A DNA stretch of 64,000 nucleotides from Belnapia moabensis DSM 16746 (GTDB taxonomy: Bacteria; Pseudomonadota; Alphaproteobacteria; Acetobacterales; Acetobacteraceae). The notes beneath the pieces are model-generated. The model ran no database searches and was not told where the DNA came from. It saw only the letters and a list, made by a program, of their open reading frames with translations. The position numbers were made by a program, and so were the translations under genes. Of the stretch, positions 1-13,471 are shown in pieces. Positions within the stretch are counted from its first letter, which is position 1. The number at the start of each line of letters is the position of its first letter. The DNA lies in NCBI RefSeq assembly GCF_000745835.1, contig NZ_JQKB01000022.1, positions 26,874-90,873 of the forward strand, written 5' to 3'.

Positions 1-995
1 CTCTGCTGGCCGACGAAGCGCGCCGAGCGGCCGATCTGCACCTTCACCGCAGCCATCGCCTTGCGACGCTCCGCCGGGTTGCGCTCGGCGGCCGACATGG
101 CGGCGAAGTAGGACATGGAGCGCGACTGCTCCAGCGCGACAAGCATGTCCGCGGCGCGATGCTGCAGCGCCTGGAAGCTGCCGATGGGTCTGCCGAACTG
201 CTGGCGCGTCTTCATGTAGTCGATGGTCATGTCATGCGCCGCCTGCATGGCGCCGACCGCCTCGCCGGCGAGCGCGGCTATGCACTCATCGACCACCTGA
301 TCGACCAGCGGCAGCCCGTCCTCCGGATTGCCGAGGACCGCGACCGCCCGTGCGCCGGAGAACTCGACCTCAGCCGCCCGCTGCCCATCGACGGTGCGGT
401 AGCCGCGCCGCTCCACGCCTGGTCCCTTGGCATCGACGAGGAAGACGCCGATGCCCTTGTGGTCGCGCTGGCCGCCGGCGGTGCGGGCGGTAACGATCAG
501 CCGGTCGGCGCTGTCGCCATGCACCACATAGCCCTTGCGGCCATTGATGACCCAGCCATCGCCATCCTTCTTCGCTGTCGTTGCCACGTCGAACAGGTCG
601 TAGCGCGACTGCCGCTCCACCTGGGCGAAGGCCAGGAGCATCTCGCCCGAGGCGACCTGCGGCACCAGCTCGTTGCGCAATTCCTGCGAGGCGCCGTGGC
701 GGAGAAAGCCGCCGCCGATGACGACGGTGCTCATCCAAGGCTCGAGCGTGATGTAGCGCCCGATCTGCTCGGCGACGATCAGCGTCTCGACGGGTCCGCC
801 GCCGAAGCCGCCCTCATCCTCGCCGAAAGGCAGGCCGAGCAGCCCGAGCTCGGCATACTGTGACCAGACCTCGCGGCTCCAGCCATCGGCCGACTTCATA
901 TAGGCCTTGCGCTGCTCGAAGCCGTATTTGTCGCCGAGCAGCCGGGCCACGCTGTCCTGCAGCAGGCGCTGCTCTTCCGTCAGGTCGAAGTCCAT
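1..995 (-). CDS. Acyl-CoA dehydrogenase, PimD-like (partial, C-terminus off the window)
   Basis: Flavin-dependent acyl-CoA dehydrogenase, which would introduce the alpha-beta double bond into an acyl-CoA thioester. The ATG at 993-995 opens an N-terminus reading MDFDLTEEQRLL, followed by about 331 codons without a stop until the window edge. Seen in order: the helical N-terminal domain, a middle beta domain with a WVINGRKGYV stretch, and the start of the C-terminal helical domain (QQFGRPIGSFQALQHR). It starts 6 bp after the stop of the dehydrogenase at 1002-2204 and is the third gene of a leftward operon. The pairing of two different acyl-CoA dehydrogenases behind a FadB-like enzyme resembles the pimeloyl-CoA degradation operon (pimF...pimC-pimD) known from Rhodopseudomonas, so a small-subunit role is inferred. 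Substrate is unknown. Confidence 0.85.
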   Translation of the reverse strand, partial: MDFDLTEEQRLLQDSVARLLGDKYGFEQRKAYMKSADGWSREVWSQYAELGLLGLPFGEDEGGFGGGPVETLIVAEQIGRYITLEPWMSTVVIGGGFLRHGASQELRNELVPQVASGEMLLAFAQVERQSRYDLFDVATTAKKDGDGWVINGRKGYVVHGDSADRLIVTARTAGGQRDHKGIGVFLVDAKGPGVERRGYRTVDGQRAAEVEFSGARAVAVLGNPEDGLPLVDQVVDECIAALAGEAVGAMQAAHDMTIDYMKTRQQFGRPIGSFQALQHRAADMLVALEQSRSMSYFAAMSAAERNPAERRKAMAAVKVQIGRSARFVGQQ

Positions 996-1001
996 GTTCC
1001 C

Positions 1002-2204
1002 TCAGAGCCCCAGGAAGGCTTTGGCCATGATGTTGCGCTGGATCTCGTTCGATCCGCCGTAGATGCTCTGCTTGCGCCAATTGAAGTAGACGCCGGCCAG
1101 GCCGAAGGCCCAATCGGGCGCGACATCAACCTCGTTGCTGCCCTCCTCCTCGTCCGGGTCGCCATCCGCCCAGGCATAGGGACCGGCCGCCTTCATCAGC
1201 AGCTCGGAGCACATCTGCTGGATCTCGGTGCCCTTGATCTTGAGGACCGAAGTGGCCGGATCGGGCTTCTTGTCCTTCCGCTTGGACTCAGTGGCGATGA
1301 CGCGCATGACGGTCATCTCGAGCGCCTTCAGCTCGACCTCTATCTCCGTCACCTTGCGGCGGAAATCGGGGTCCTCCATCAGCGGCCGGCCGCCGTCCAT
1401 GCTCTCCTGGGCGATGACCTTCAGCCGGCGGATGCGCTCGCGCGAGGCACCGACGCGGGCTTGGCCGAAGCGCTCATTACCGAGCAGGAATTTCGCGCAG
1501 TCCCAGCCGCGGTTCTCCTCGCCGACGAGGTTCTCCGCCGGGATCTTCACGTCGTCGAAGAAGACCTCGTTCACCTCATGCCCGCCCTCTATGGTGATGA
1601 TCGGGCGGACCGTGATGCCGGGCGTCTTCATGTCGCAAAGCAGGAAGGAGATGCCCTCCTGCTTCTTCGCGTTCGGGTCGGTGCGAACCAGGAGGAAGAT
1701 CCAGTCCGCATGCTGGGCAAGCGTCGTCCAGGTCTTCTGCCCGTTGACGATGTAATGGTCGCCCTCGCGCACCGCCCGCGTCTTGAGCCCGGCGAGATCG
1801 GAGCCGGCGCCCGGCTCGGAGAAGCCCTGGCACCACCAATCATCGAGGTTCAGCATGCGGGGCAGGTACTTTTTCTTCTGCTCCTCGGTGCCGAATTCGA
1901 TGATGACCGGCCCGCACATGTTGATGTTGAAGCCGAGCGGCGAGGGTGCCGGCGCCTGCTGCAGCTCCTCGCGGAAGATATAGCGCTGCGCGAGCGTCCA
2001 GCCCGGGCCGCCATGCTCCTTTGGCCATTCCGGCGCGGCCCAGCCGCGGGCGTTCAGCTTGCGCTGCCAGTCCACCACCTGCTGCTTGGTGGGCGAGCGG
2101 CCTGCGACCATGCGTTCGCGCGTCTCGGCCGGCAGCTCCTTGGCGATGAAATCGCGGACTTCCTGGCGGAAGGCGATTTCCTCATCGGTGAAGCGGAGGT
2201 CCAT
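1002..2204 (-). CDS. Acyl-CoA dehydrogenase, PimC-like large subunit
   Basis: 400-residue acyl-CoA dehydrogenase. I chose the ATG at 2202-2204 (MDLRFTDEEIAF) over an in-frame upstream start because AGGAGAG lies just upstream and the family begins here. Visible family features: the FAD/substrate region CQGFSEPGAGSDLAGL, the beta domain with HYIVNGQKTWTT, and the C-terminal IYGGSNEIQRNIMAK signature. Second gene of the leftward operon, 25 bp after the stop of the FadB-like gene and 6 bp before the next dehydrogenase. Known biology: in the pim operon of Rhodopseudomonas two unlike dehydrogenase subunits act on a dicarboxyl-CoA. Whether these two form a heteromer here is inference. Confidence 0.88.
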   Translation of the reverse strand: MDLRFTDEEIAFRQEVRDFIAKELPAETRERMVAGRSPTKQQVVDWQRKLNARGWAAPEWPKEHGGPGWTLAQRYIFREELQQAPAPSPLGFNINMCGPVIIEFGTEEQKKKYLPRMLNLDDWWCQGFSEPGAGSDLAGLKTRAVREGDHYIVNGQKTWTTLAQHADWIFLLVRTDPNAKKQEGISFLLCDMKTPGITVRPIITIEGGHEVNEVFFDDVKIPAENLVGEENRGWDCAKFLLGNERFGQARVGASRERIRRLKVIAQESMDGGRPLMEDPDFRRKVTEIEVELKALEMTVMRVIATESKRKDKKPDPATSVLKIKGTEIQQMCSELLMKAAGPYAWADGDPDEEEGSNEVDVAPDWAFGLAGVYFNWRKQSIYGGSNEIQRNIMAKAFLGL

Positions 2205-2229
2205 CGGGTCTCTCCTTTTTGTTCTCGGT

Positions 2230-4305
<2,076 letters not shown>

Positions 4306-4388
4306 GGGGCGTTCCTCGTTCTTGGTCATGACTGGCCGCGCATCCTGTTGCCCGGCCCCTCCCCCTGTCAACGGGGACCGATAGCAGG

Positions 4389-4928
4389 CTAACTGCCGAT
4401 GGCGCCGGCTTGCTGCAACCCGGTATAGAGCAATGCCACCACCGCCATCACGGCATAAGGGCTGGCTCCCCGCAACAGCGCGATGGTGCAGAGCGCGAGC
4501 GTCACCATCTCCAGCCAGCCAGCGCCATCTGCCTGAAGCAGCGCATAGACTCCAGCGAAGATGAGCCCGACCGCGACCGGCGCCAGCCCACGCTCGATCA
4601 TCCGGCGCGCCGGGCTGTCCCCCCGCCTCCGCCACCAGTGCCCGACCGCCAGCAGCAGGCAGGAGGACGGCACATAGAGGCCGAGCGCCCCCGCCAGCGC
4701 GCCGAGGAATCCAGCCGCCTGCCAGCCCACCAGGGCGCAGATCAGCGAGCCCGGCCCCGGCGCCGCCCGCGAGATGGCGAAGAGGTCGGTGAACTGCCCG
4801 GCCGACATCCAGCCATGCACATCGACGGCCTGGCGCTGCATCTCCGCGAAGATGGATGGCCCACCGCCGAGCGAGACCAGCGAGAGCGGCGCGAAGACCA
4901 GCAGCAGCGCAACCAGCCGCTCAGCCAC
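4389..4928 (-). CDS. Chromate transporter, C-terminal-type half (CHR family)
   Basis: 179-residue membrane protein of the CHR family. Near the N-terminus it shows SLGGGPSIFAEM and then AISRAAPGPGSLI, the family's conserved glycine/proline motifs, followed by several hydrophobic segments. In bacteria CHR proteins occur as one long protein or as two short ones from adjacent genes; this is the second of a pair. It starts with GTG at 4926-4928, overlapping the stop of its partner by 8 bp, so the two are probably translationally coupled. Transport of chromate (or another oxyanion) is a family inference. Confidence 0.85.
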   Translation of the reverse strand: MAERLVALLLVFAPLSLVSLGGGPSIFAEMQRQAVDVHGWMSAGQFTDLFAISRAAPGPGSLICALVGWQAAGFLGALAGALGLYVPSSCLLLAVGHWWRRRGDSPARRMIERGLAPVAVGLIFAGVYALLQADGAGWLEMVTLALCTIALLRGASPYAVMAVVALLYTGLQQAGAIGS

Positions 4929-5478
4929 GCGCGCGTCCCCCTGCCCAGGCGAGGGCGATGCTGGCCGGAATCAGCACTGCCACCACCGGGATCATCGGCC
5001 AGCGCAGCAAGCCTATGGTGATGAAGGTCACCGCCACCACTACCCAGGACGAAAGGTCCCGAATCCGCCGCGCAGTCCGGAGCCCCGTCGCCAGCGAATT
5101 CGCCAACCCCGCCGCCGCCACGCCCCCAAGCACCACGGCGAAGCCAGCAACCCCGGTTCCCCAGCTATAGAGCAACGCGAGGCCAAGGATGACGACGAAT
5201 GGCGGCCCGAGGATGCCGATAAAGGCCATCGCCGCCCCCGGCACGCCACGCAATTGCTGGCCGATATAGAGAGCGAGGTTCACGCTGTTCGGTCCCGGCA
5301 GGACCTGGCCCAGGGCGACGCCGGCAAGGAAGCCCTCTTCACTCATCCAACGCCGCCGTTCGACGATCTCGCGGTGCATCCAGCCGGCGAGACCGCCACC
5401 GAAGCTCGCCAGGCCCATGGCGGTGAAGACGCGCAGGATGTCGGGCAGACTGGCCTGCGGCGGATCCGGTTCAGGCAC
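4921..5478 (-). CDS. Chromate transporter, N-terminal-type half (CHR family)
   Basis: About 185-residue partner of the preceding CHR gene, with the diagnostic GLASFGGGLAGWMHREIV and GQVLPGPNSVNLALYIG motifs and five or so hydrophobic segments. The open frame continues upstream, but the N-terminal extension (Arg/Gly/Pro-rich, no family features) does not look like protein. I place the start at the GTG at 5476-5478 (an adjacent GTG at 5479-5481 is equally possible), directly behind a GGGGG stretch, giving the usual short-CHR length. Together the two halves would form a bicomponent transporter. Confidence 0.8.
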   Translation of the reverse strand: MPEPDPPQASLPDILRVFTAMGLASFGGGLAGWMHREIVERRRWMSEEGFLAGVALGQVLPGPNSVNLALYIGQQLRGVPGAAMAFIGILGPPFVVILGLALLYSWGTGVAGFAVVLGGVAAAGLANSLATGLRTARRIRDLSSWVVVAVTFITIGLLRWPMIPVVAVLIPASIALAWAGGRARG

Positions 5479-5853
5479 CACATCCCCCGATGGTTGCGCC
5501 AGGCAGTGTTCCGCCCTTCGCCGCCGCTGTCGAGGCCGCTGCCTTTCCCGGCGCCCGCTGGGTCGCCAGCGCGCCGGGCACAAGCCAACGGCCGCGCCTG
5601 GGCCATCCGCCTGCCCTCGCCTCTGATGAAGGGGCCGAATCATCCAAGATCGAAGCAAGCGAAGGTCGCACGAAGTGCCGAGCCGCAGAACGGCGCCGCA
5701 GGAGAACGGGGATGAACGGAGCAGGCCAGCACACGGAACAGCGCGGCCAGACGCGATGCGACCCGGGCCGTAGCCGGCCTGGCCCTTGTCCTGCCGGCTT
5801 CACCCCTGGCACAGAACAGCCGGCAATCTCCCTACATTGAAAGAAATGCGACG
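5479..5853. other. Intergenic region with a disconnected Tat-like leader of the downstream hydrolase
   Basis: No convincing complete gene in these 375 bases. From about 5716 to 5853 a frame without stops runs directly into the hydrolase at 5854 and encodes [15 protein letters not shown] then PASPLAQ, which looks like a twin-arginine signal peptide. That frame has no ATG, GTG or TTG. A well-placed AGGAG and ATG (5712-5714) sits just upstream in another frame. This looks like a signal peptide cut off from its start codon by a 1-nt frameshift, or by a sequencing indel, between 5712 and 5750. Confidence 0.45.
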
Positions 5854-6687
5854 ATGAGCCAGGACACCATCACCACCCAGGACGGCACCCGGATTTTCTA
5901 CAAGGACTGGGGATCAGGCCAGCCCATCGTCTTCCACCACGGCTGGCCGCTCAGCAGCGACGACTGGGACGCCCAGATGCTGTTCTTCCTGTCCAAGGGC
6001 TTCCGCGTCATCGCCCATGACCGCCGCGGCCATGGCCGGTCCAGCCAGACGGACAAGGGCCACGAGATGGACACCTACGCCGCGGATGTTGCGGCGCTCG
6101 CCGCGCATCTCGATTTGAAGGGCGCCATCCATGTCGGCCATTCCACTGGCGGAGGCGAGGTTGCCCGCTATGTCGCCCGCCACGGCGGCAACGGCCGCGT
6201 GGCGAAGGCCGTGCTGATCGGCGCCGTGCCGCCGATCATGCTGAAGACGGCGGCCAATCCCGGCGGCCTGCCGATCGAGGTCTTCGACGGCTTTCGAAGG
6301 GCCCTCGCCGCCAACCGCGCACAGTTCTTTCGCGACGTGCCGTCCGGCCCCTTCTACGGCTTCAACCGGCCGGGCGTGGAAACCATCCCGGGCGTGGTCA
6401 ACAATTGGTGGCGCCAGGGCATGATGGGCGGCGCCAAGGCCCATTACGACTGCATCAAGGCCTTCTCCGAGACGGACTTCACGGAGGACCTGCGGCGCAT
6501 CCAGGTGCCGACGCTGGTGATGCACGGCGAGGACGATCAGATCGTGCCCATCGCGGATTCGGCCCCGCTCTCTGCCAAATTGCTGCCGCATGCCACGCTG
6601 AAGACCTATCCCGGCCTCCCGCATGGCATGGCCACCACGCACGCCGATGTGATTAACGCCGACCTGCTCGCCTTCATCACGGGCTGA
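5854..6687 (+). CDS. Alpha/beta hydrolase, non-heme chloroperoxidase/arylesterase-like
   Basis: 277-residue alpha/beta hydrolase. It begins [18 protein letters not shown], shows the oxyanion-hole [11 protein letters not shown], the nucleophile elbow GHSTGGG with Ser97, and the C-terminal HGEDDQIVP acid and LPHGMATTH histidine regions. This arrangement is typical of cofactor-free haloperoxidases and arylesterases, which act as esterases in vivo. The ATG at 5854 has only a weak GAAAG upstream. An in-frame leader resembling a Tat signal lies upstream without a usable start, so the protein may once have been exported. It is divergent from the chromate transporter genes; substrate unknown. Confidence 0.88.
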   Translation: MSQDTITTQDGTRIFYKDWGSGQPIVFHHGWPLSSDDWDAQMLFFLSKGFRVIAHDRRGHGRSSQTDKGHEMDTYAADVAALAAHLDLKGAIHVGHSTGGGEVARYVARHGGNGRVAKAVLIGAVPPIMLKTAANPGGLPIEVFDGFRRALAANRAQFFRDVPSGPFYGFNRPGVETIPGVVNNWWRQGMMGGAKAHYDCIKAFSETDFTEDLRRIQVPTLVMHGEDDQIVPIADSAPLSAKLLPHATLKTYPGLPHGMATTHADVINADLLAFITG

Positions 6688-6696
6688 GCCTAGCGC

Positions 6697-6730
6697 ATGC
6701 TGCGGCCTCCCATGCCGGAAGCCGCAGCAT
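6697..6730 (+). terminator. Hairpin after the hydrolase gene
   Basis: A perfect 10-bp inverted repeat (ATGCTGCGGC at 6697-6706 and GCCGCAGCAT at 6721-6730) with a 14-nt loop starts 9 bp after the hydrolase stop. No T tract follows, so it may be a weak terminator or an RNA 3'-end stabiliser. Confidence 0.4.
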
Positions 6731-6883
6731 TGGGCGCAGGCGGGGCGCTGCTGCGGCTGATCCGCCTATTGCCCCAACCGGTCGCCCTCTCATTGCCATG
6801 ACGGCGCCCCAGTCTCGCCCCGTCCGCGATGGTTGATGCAGCCTTCCCGGCTGACGCGCGTTGCGAGGGCGGATCGGAGATTG

Positions 6884-7237
6884 ATGAGAATGAGACCGAG
6901 GCTTTGGCTGGCGGCCCTGGCGGCACTTCCACTCGGGGCCTGCGTGCAAGTTGAACCGGCCCCCTATTACGGCGCGCCAGCCTCCAGCACGGCGGCTGGC
7001 GCGGTGACCGGCGCGGCGGCGGGTGGCCTTCTCGGCGCGGTGCTCGGCCAAGGCGGCGGGGCGATCGTAGGCGGGGCCGCGGCGGGTGCGCTGGTCGGCG
7101 GGCTCATCGGAAACTCCGCGGATCGACGGGGCGAGGCAGCCGCGCAGGGCTATTACGCTCCGCCGCAATACCAGCCGCAGCCCTATGCCGACCCCTATGG
7201 CCGGCCCTATGAGGAGCAGGCACCGCGAGGCTGGTAG
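6884..7237 (+). CDS. Glycine-zipper lipoprotein
   Basis: 117-residue predicted outer-membrane lipoprotein. The N-terminus MRMRPRLWLAALAALPLGAC ends in a lipobox (LGAC, Cys20), so signal peptidase II cleavage is expected. Residues of about 35-75 form a Gly/Ala-rich double glycine zipper (GAAAGGLLGAVLG then GGAAAGALVGGLIG), and the C-terminal third is rich in Tyr, Pro and Gln. The ATG at 6884 is chosen because GGAG precedes it and the longer frame would bury the signal peptide. Related small glycine-zipper proteins are common envelope proteins without defined function. Confidence 0.78.
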   Translation: MRMRPRLWLAALAALPLGACVQVEPAPYYGAPASSTAAGAVTGAAAGGLLGAVLGQGGGAIVGGAAAGALVGGLIGNSADRRGEAAAQGYYAPPQYQPQPYADPYGRPYEEQAPRGW

Positions 7238-7307
7238 CCGGCACGCTTCCCCCTGGCGCTGCCCATCGGCATGATCCTCGGCAAAACGAGACGCGGGAGG
7301 ATCGTCC

Positions 7308-8270
7308 ATGCACAGGCGCCAATTGCTGGCAGCTGCCGCCGCACTGCCCGTCCTAGCCCAGGCGCAGCCGGCATGGCCCAGCCGGCCGATCCGCCTGATC
7401 GTCCCCTTCCCGCCCGGCGGCCCGAACGACATCATTGCCCGGCTTTACGCCCAGCCGCTCACCGCCACGCTCGGCCAGCCGGTGGTGATCGAGAACAGAC
7501 CCGGCGCGGGCGGCGTCCTCGGCGTCGACGCAGCGGCCAAGGCGCCGCCAGACGGGCATAGCCTGGTGCTGACCAGCAGCGGCGCACTGGTCATCATCCC
7601 GCACGTCACCAATACGGTGCCCTACAATGTCCCGCAGGACCTGACCCCGGTCAGCATCGTCACCCTGGTGCCGGAGGCGCTTGTGGTCGCTCCGAGCCTT
7701 GGCGTGACCGACCTCGCCGGATTGCGGGCATTGGCGAGGCGGCCCGGCACGCATCTCGCCATCGGCACCGCAGGTGCAGCCGGCATTTCCCATCTCGCTG
7801 CCGAGATGTTGCGGCTGAAAAGTGGAATGGAGCTTACCGTCGTCCCTTATCGCGGTGCGGCGCCGGCAGTGACGGATTTGCTCGGCGGCCAGATCCAGCT
7901 GCTATTCGCCGATTTGCCCGTTGTGCTGCCGCATCTGCGGAGCGGCGCCCTGCGCGCCCTGATGCTGGCCAGCACCCGCCGCAGCCCTGCCCTCCCCAAT
8001 CTTCCGACCACAGCCGAGGCCGGCTTGCCGGAAGTGCTGGCCGACAATTGGTACAGCCTGCTCGGCCCCGCCGGCCTGCCTGTCACCGTCGTGGAGCGGC
8101 TCTCCGCCGCGCTGAAGGAGGCGAGCGAGGTGCCTGCGGTGCGGGACAGCCTCCGCGAACAGGGCGCCACTGCACATTGGACCAGCCCCGAGGCCTTCGC
8201 CGCCACCATCGCCGAGGAGTCGGCCCGTTGGCGGCGCGTCGCCGAGGCCGCGCATATCAGGCTCGACTGA
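7308..8270 (+). CDS. Bug-family tripartite tricarboxylate transporter substrate-binding protein
   Basis: 320-residue periplasmic solute receptor. A short cleavable signal (MHRRQLLAAAAALPVLAQAQ) precedes WPSRPIRLIVPFPPGG, the family hallmark. It also has VVIENRPGAGGVLG and the late motif LPNLPTTAEAGLPEV. GGGAGG stands 8 nt before the ATG. Bug proteins feed TctAB-type permeases or serve sensing roles and are strongly expanded in Acetobacteraceae and Burkholderiales. No tctA/tctB permease is nearby, as is usual for orphan Bug receptors, so the ligand cannot be told. Confidence 0.9.
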   Translation: MHRRQLLAAAAALPVLAQAQPAWPSRPIRLIVPFPPGGPNDIIARLYAQPLTATLGQPVVIENRPGAGGVLGVDAAAKAPPDGHSLVLTSSGALVIIPHVTNTVPYNVPQDLTPVSIVTLVPEALVVAPSLGVTDLAGLRALARRPGTHLAIGTAGAAGISHLAAEMLRLKSGMELTVVPYRGAAPAVTDLLGGQIQLLFADLPVVLPHLRSGALRALMLASTRRSPALPNLPTTAEAGLPEVLADNWYSLLGPAGLPVTVVERLSAALKEASEVPAVRDSLREQGATAHWTSPEAFAATIAEESARWRRVAEAAHIRLD

Positions 8271-8293
8271 ATCTCGTCCGATCGGAGTTTGCC

Positions 8294-8719
8294 CTAGCCG
8301 GGCCGCTTCCCCGACTCACCCGCCACCGCTCGCGGCTGCACCACTCCACCGAGATCGCCGAGCGCCCGAGCCAGCATCGCCGCCCCCATGGGTGGCACGA
8401 ATATCTGCGTCATCGCCGCCGCCGCATGGCGGAACTGCAGGAGGATGCGGCCATCCTCGGCGACGCTCGCCATGCAGCCAGTGGTGTCGAGCGGCGGCCG
8501 ATCAGCCGGAACGATGGCGGTGCGCAGGGCATCGCCCCGCTCGATCCGCTGGCGGTGCGCGTCATCCGCACCGGAGCGCAGATTGAGCAACAGGCGCTCT
8601 GCCAAGAGCAAGGGGATTGTGAGGCCGAGCGGTCCTGCCGCCGTTTCCAGTACGATGCGGACTCCATCCGCATCTGCCACCACCTCGTCCGAGACGCCGA
8701 TGACTGGGTGGTCGCTCAT
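8294..8719 (-). CDS. Hypothetical protein
   Basis: 141-residue protein I do not recognise. The frame is open further upstream through the tRNA gene, but that part is an artefact. The ATG at 8717-8719 (MSDHPVIGVSDEVV) is the sensible start. It contains a beta-rich N-terminal half, a PLLLAERLLLNLRSG helix and a methionine/alanine-rich C-terminal part, without signal peptide or membrane helices. Codon usage fits the neighbours. It lies convergent to the Bug gene and downstream of tRNA-Lys on the same strand. Confidence 0.6.
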   Translation of the reverse strand: MSDHPVIGVSDEVVADADGVRIVLETAAGPLGLTIPLLLAERLLLNLRSGADDAHRQRIERGDALRTAIVPADRPPLDTTGCMASVAEDGRILLQFRHAAAAMTQIFVPPMGAAMLARALGDLGGVVQPRAVAGESGKRPG

Positions 8720-8829
8720 TGTGATGTTCCGGACTTGCAAATTATTGGCCAAGCAGGATGCGCTTCGGCTCCCGCTTCGATCCAGTCTTAAAGTTGTGTG
8801 AACGGCCCGGGTTTCACAGGCCACGTCAA

Positions 8830-8905
8830 TGGTGAGCCGGGTGGGATTCGAACCCACGGCCACGAGATTAAAAGTCCCGTGCTCTACCAGCTGAGCTACC
8901 GGCTC
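8830..8905 (-). tRNA. tRNA-Lys (anticodon UUU)
   Basis: A 76-nt cloverleaf can be folded by eye on the minus strand. The acceptor GAGCCGG pairs with CCGGCTC; the D arm is GCTC...GAGC. The anticodon stem CGGGA/TCTCG closes the loop CTTTTAA with anticodon TTT, and the T arm GTGGG-TTCGAAT-CCCAC is perfect. The CCA end is encoded (8830-8832). It lies 61 bp downstream of the cyclophilin gene and in the same direction. Confidence 0.97.
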
Positions 8906-8966
8906 ACAGGCGCCCATCAATGAGACGGGCGCCCCCAAAACCCCGAGGACGCCCGCCTGTCAAGTC

Positions 8967-9560
8967 TCAAGCGGCAGCGGGGGCATCTGCGGCGATGCTC
9001 GCCTTGATCAGCTTGTCCGGCCCCTGGACCATGCCGTTGCCGCCGGAGCCACGCTTGATCTTGTCCACCGCCTCCATGCCAGAGACGACGCGGCCCCAAA
9101 TCGTGTACTGACCGTCGAGGCTCGGCGCCGGCCCGAACATGATGAAGAACTGGCTGTTCGCGCTGTCCGGGTTGCTGGTCCGCGCCATGCCGCAGGTGCC
9201 GCGCACGAAGCGCGCCTTGGCCGGCGGCGAGAATTCGGCCGGCAGGTCCGCATGGCCAGCATCCCGCGCGCCACCCGTGCCGGTGCCGGTCGGGTCGCCG
9301 CCCTGAGCCATGAAGCCCTCGATGACGCGATGGAAGGGCGTGCCGTCATAGAAGCCGGCGCGCACCAGCGTCTTGATCCGCTCCACATGCTGCGGCGCCA
9401 GGTCGGGCCGCAGCTCGATCGTCACCTTGCCGTCCTTCAGCTCGAGGATCAGCGTGTTCTCCAGCGCCGGATCGGGCGTGGCGGCGGCGGGGGCCGCGGC
9501 GGCCTCGCCGATCGGGGGTTCGCCGGGGATCTGGGCGGGGCTGCCGGCTTCGTCGCTCAT
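8967..9560 (-). CDS. Peptidyl-prolyl cis-trans isomerase, cyclophilin type (cytoplasmic copy)
   Basis: 197-residue cyclophilin. It has an Ala/Pro-rich N-terminal tail of about 35 residues without a signal peptide, then the catalytic domain with GTPFHRVIEGFMAQGGDPTG (active-site His, Arg and Phe), MARTSNPDSANSQFFIM and YTIWGRVVSGMEAVDKI. GAGGAG lies upstream of the ATG. It follows a second, exported cyclophilin gene (9584-10129) with a 23-bp gap; the two catalytic domains are clearly paralogous, so this is a tandem duplication whose products are sent to different compartments. Last protein gene of the gyrA-coaD leftward run. Confidence 0.93.
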   Translation of the reverse strand: MSDEAGSPAQIPGEPPIGEAAAAPAAATPDPALENTLILELKDGKVTIELRPDLAPQHVERIKTLVRAGFYDGTPFHRVIEGFMAQGGDPTGTGTGGARDAGHADLPAEFSPPAKARFVRGTCGMARTSNPDSANSQFFIMFGPAPSLDGQYTIWGRVVSGMEAVDKIKRGSGGNGMVQGPDKLIKASIAADAPAAA

Positions 9561-9583
9561 GGCTCTACTCCTCGAAAACTGTG

Positions 9584-10129
9584 TCAGGCGGTGACGATGC
9601 GAGCGCGGATCAGCTTGTCCGGGTTCTGCACGATCCCGTTGCCGCCGCTGCCCCGCTTGATCTTGTCGACCGCATCCATCCCGGCGACCACCTTGCCCCA
9701 GATCGTGTACTGGTTGTCGAGGCTCGGCGCCGGGGCGAACATGATGAAGAACTGGCTGTTCGCGCTGTTCGGGCTGCTGCTGCGCGCCATGCCGCAGGTG
9801 CCGCGCAGGAAGCGGTACTTGTTGGTGAACTCGGCCGGCAGGTCGGGCAGGTCCCGCGCCCCGCCCGTGCCGGTGCCGGTCGGGTCGCCGCCCTGAGCCA
9901 TGAAACCCTCGATCACCCGATGGAAGGGCGTGCCGTCGTAGAAGCCGCGGCGGACCAGCAGCTTGACCCGCTCGACATGCTTCGACGCTACATCAGGCAG
10001 GAACTGGATGGTGACATTGCCGTCCTTCAGCTCAAGCTGCAGCCGCTCCTCGGCTTGCGCCAGGGCGGGGGCTGCGAGGCTGCTGGTCGTGGCGAGGGCA
10101 GCAAACCCGGCCAGGTCGCGTCGGCGCAT
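9584..10129 (-). CDS. Peptidyl-prolyl cis-trans isomerase, cyclophilin type (exported copy)
   Basis: 181-residue cyclophilin with an N-terminal export signal (MRRRDLAGFAALATTSSLAA, cleavage likely after ALAQA). The domain has the same landmarks as its downstream paralogue: PFHRVIEGFMAQGGDPTG, MARSSSPNSANSQFFIM and YTIWGKVVAGMDAVDKI. GGGGAG precedes the ATG at 10127-10129. The twin arginines followed by a short hydrophobic stretch could allow Tat or Sec export. It lies 29 bp after coaD. Role: folding of periplasmic proteins. Confidence 0.93.
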   Translation of the reverse strand: MRRRDLAGFAALATTSSLAAPALAQAEERLQLELKDGNVTIQFLPDVASKHVERVKLLVRRGFYDGTPFHRVIEGFMAQGGDPTGTGTGGARDLPDLPAEFTNKYRFLRGTCGMARSSSPNSANSQFFIMFAPAPSLDNQYTIWGKVVAGMDAVDKIKRGSGGNGIVQNPDKLIRARIVTA

Positions 10130-10158
10130 TCTTTTCTCCCCAATGAAGCCAGTCGGGC

Positions 10159-10663
10159 TCAGCCGGCCTGAAATTCCTGGATCCGGACCAGGGTCCGTTC
10201 CAGCACCCGCGGCGGCACGAAGCTGCTGATGTCGCCCCCGAGCCGCGCGATCTCCTTGACCAAACGCGAGGCGATGAATTGGTTCGTCTCGCTGGCCAGA
10301 AGGAATACCGTCTCAATCCCGTCATCCAGGCGACGGTTCATACCCGCCATCTGGTACTCGTAGTCGAAATCCGTGACCGAGCGAAGGCCGCGGAGGATCA
10401 TTCCCGCACCGACCTTCCGCGCGACCTCGACCACGAGCCCCTCGAAGGGCAGCACCTCGATCCGCGCGCCACTGCGCTCGGCAATGGGCATGGCCTCGGC
10501 CCGCACCAGCTCCACTCGCTGCTCGAGCGTGAAGAGCGGGCCCTTGCCGGTATTGATGGCCACGCCGATCACCAGCCGGTCGAGCAACCGCGCCGCCCGG
10601 CCGATGACATCGAGATGCCCGTTGGTCACCGGATCGAAGGTGCCGGCATAGAGCCCGACGCGC

Positions 10664-10671
<8 letters not shown>
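10159..10671 (-). CDS. coaD: Phosphopantetheine adenylyltransferase
   Basis: 170-residue CoaD, which transfers AMP from ATP to 4'-phosphopantetheine in the fourth step of CoA synthesis. The start [21 protein letters not shown] contains the nucleotidyltransferase TxGH motif (TNGH), and the later motif [12 protein letters not shown] is also present; the core [18 protein letters not shown] is nearly invariant in the family. The ATG at 10669-10671 overlaps the gyrA stop by 8 bp, so translation is probably coupled. gyrA-coaD-cyclophilin is a recurring alphaproteobacterial order. Confidence 0.97.

Positions 10672-13471
<2,800 letters not shown>

Noticed and set aside
5490..5840. 116-residue plus-strand open frame upstream of the hydrolase
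   Set aside because: Low-complexity Arg/Gly/Pro content without domain. The meaningful signal in this region is the Tat-like leader in the neighbouring frame.
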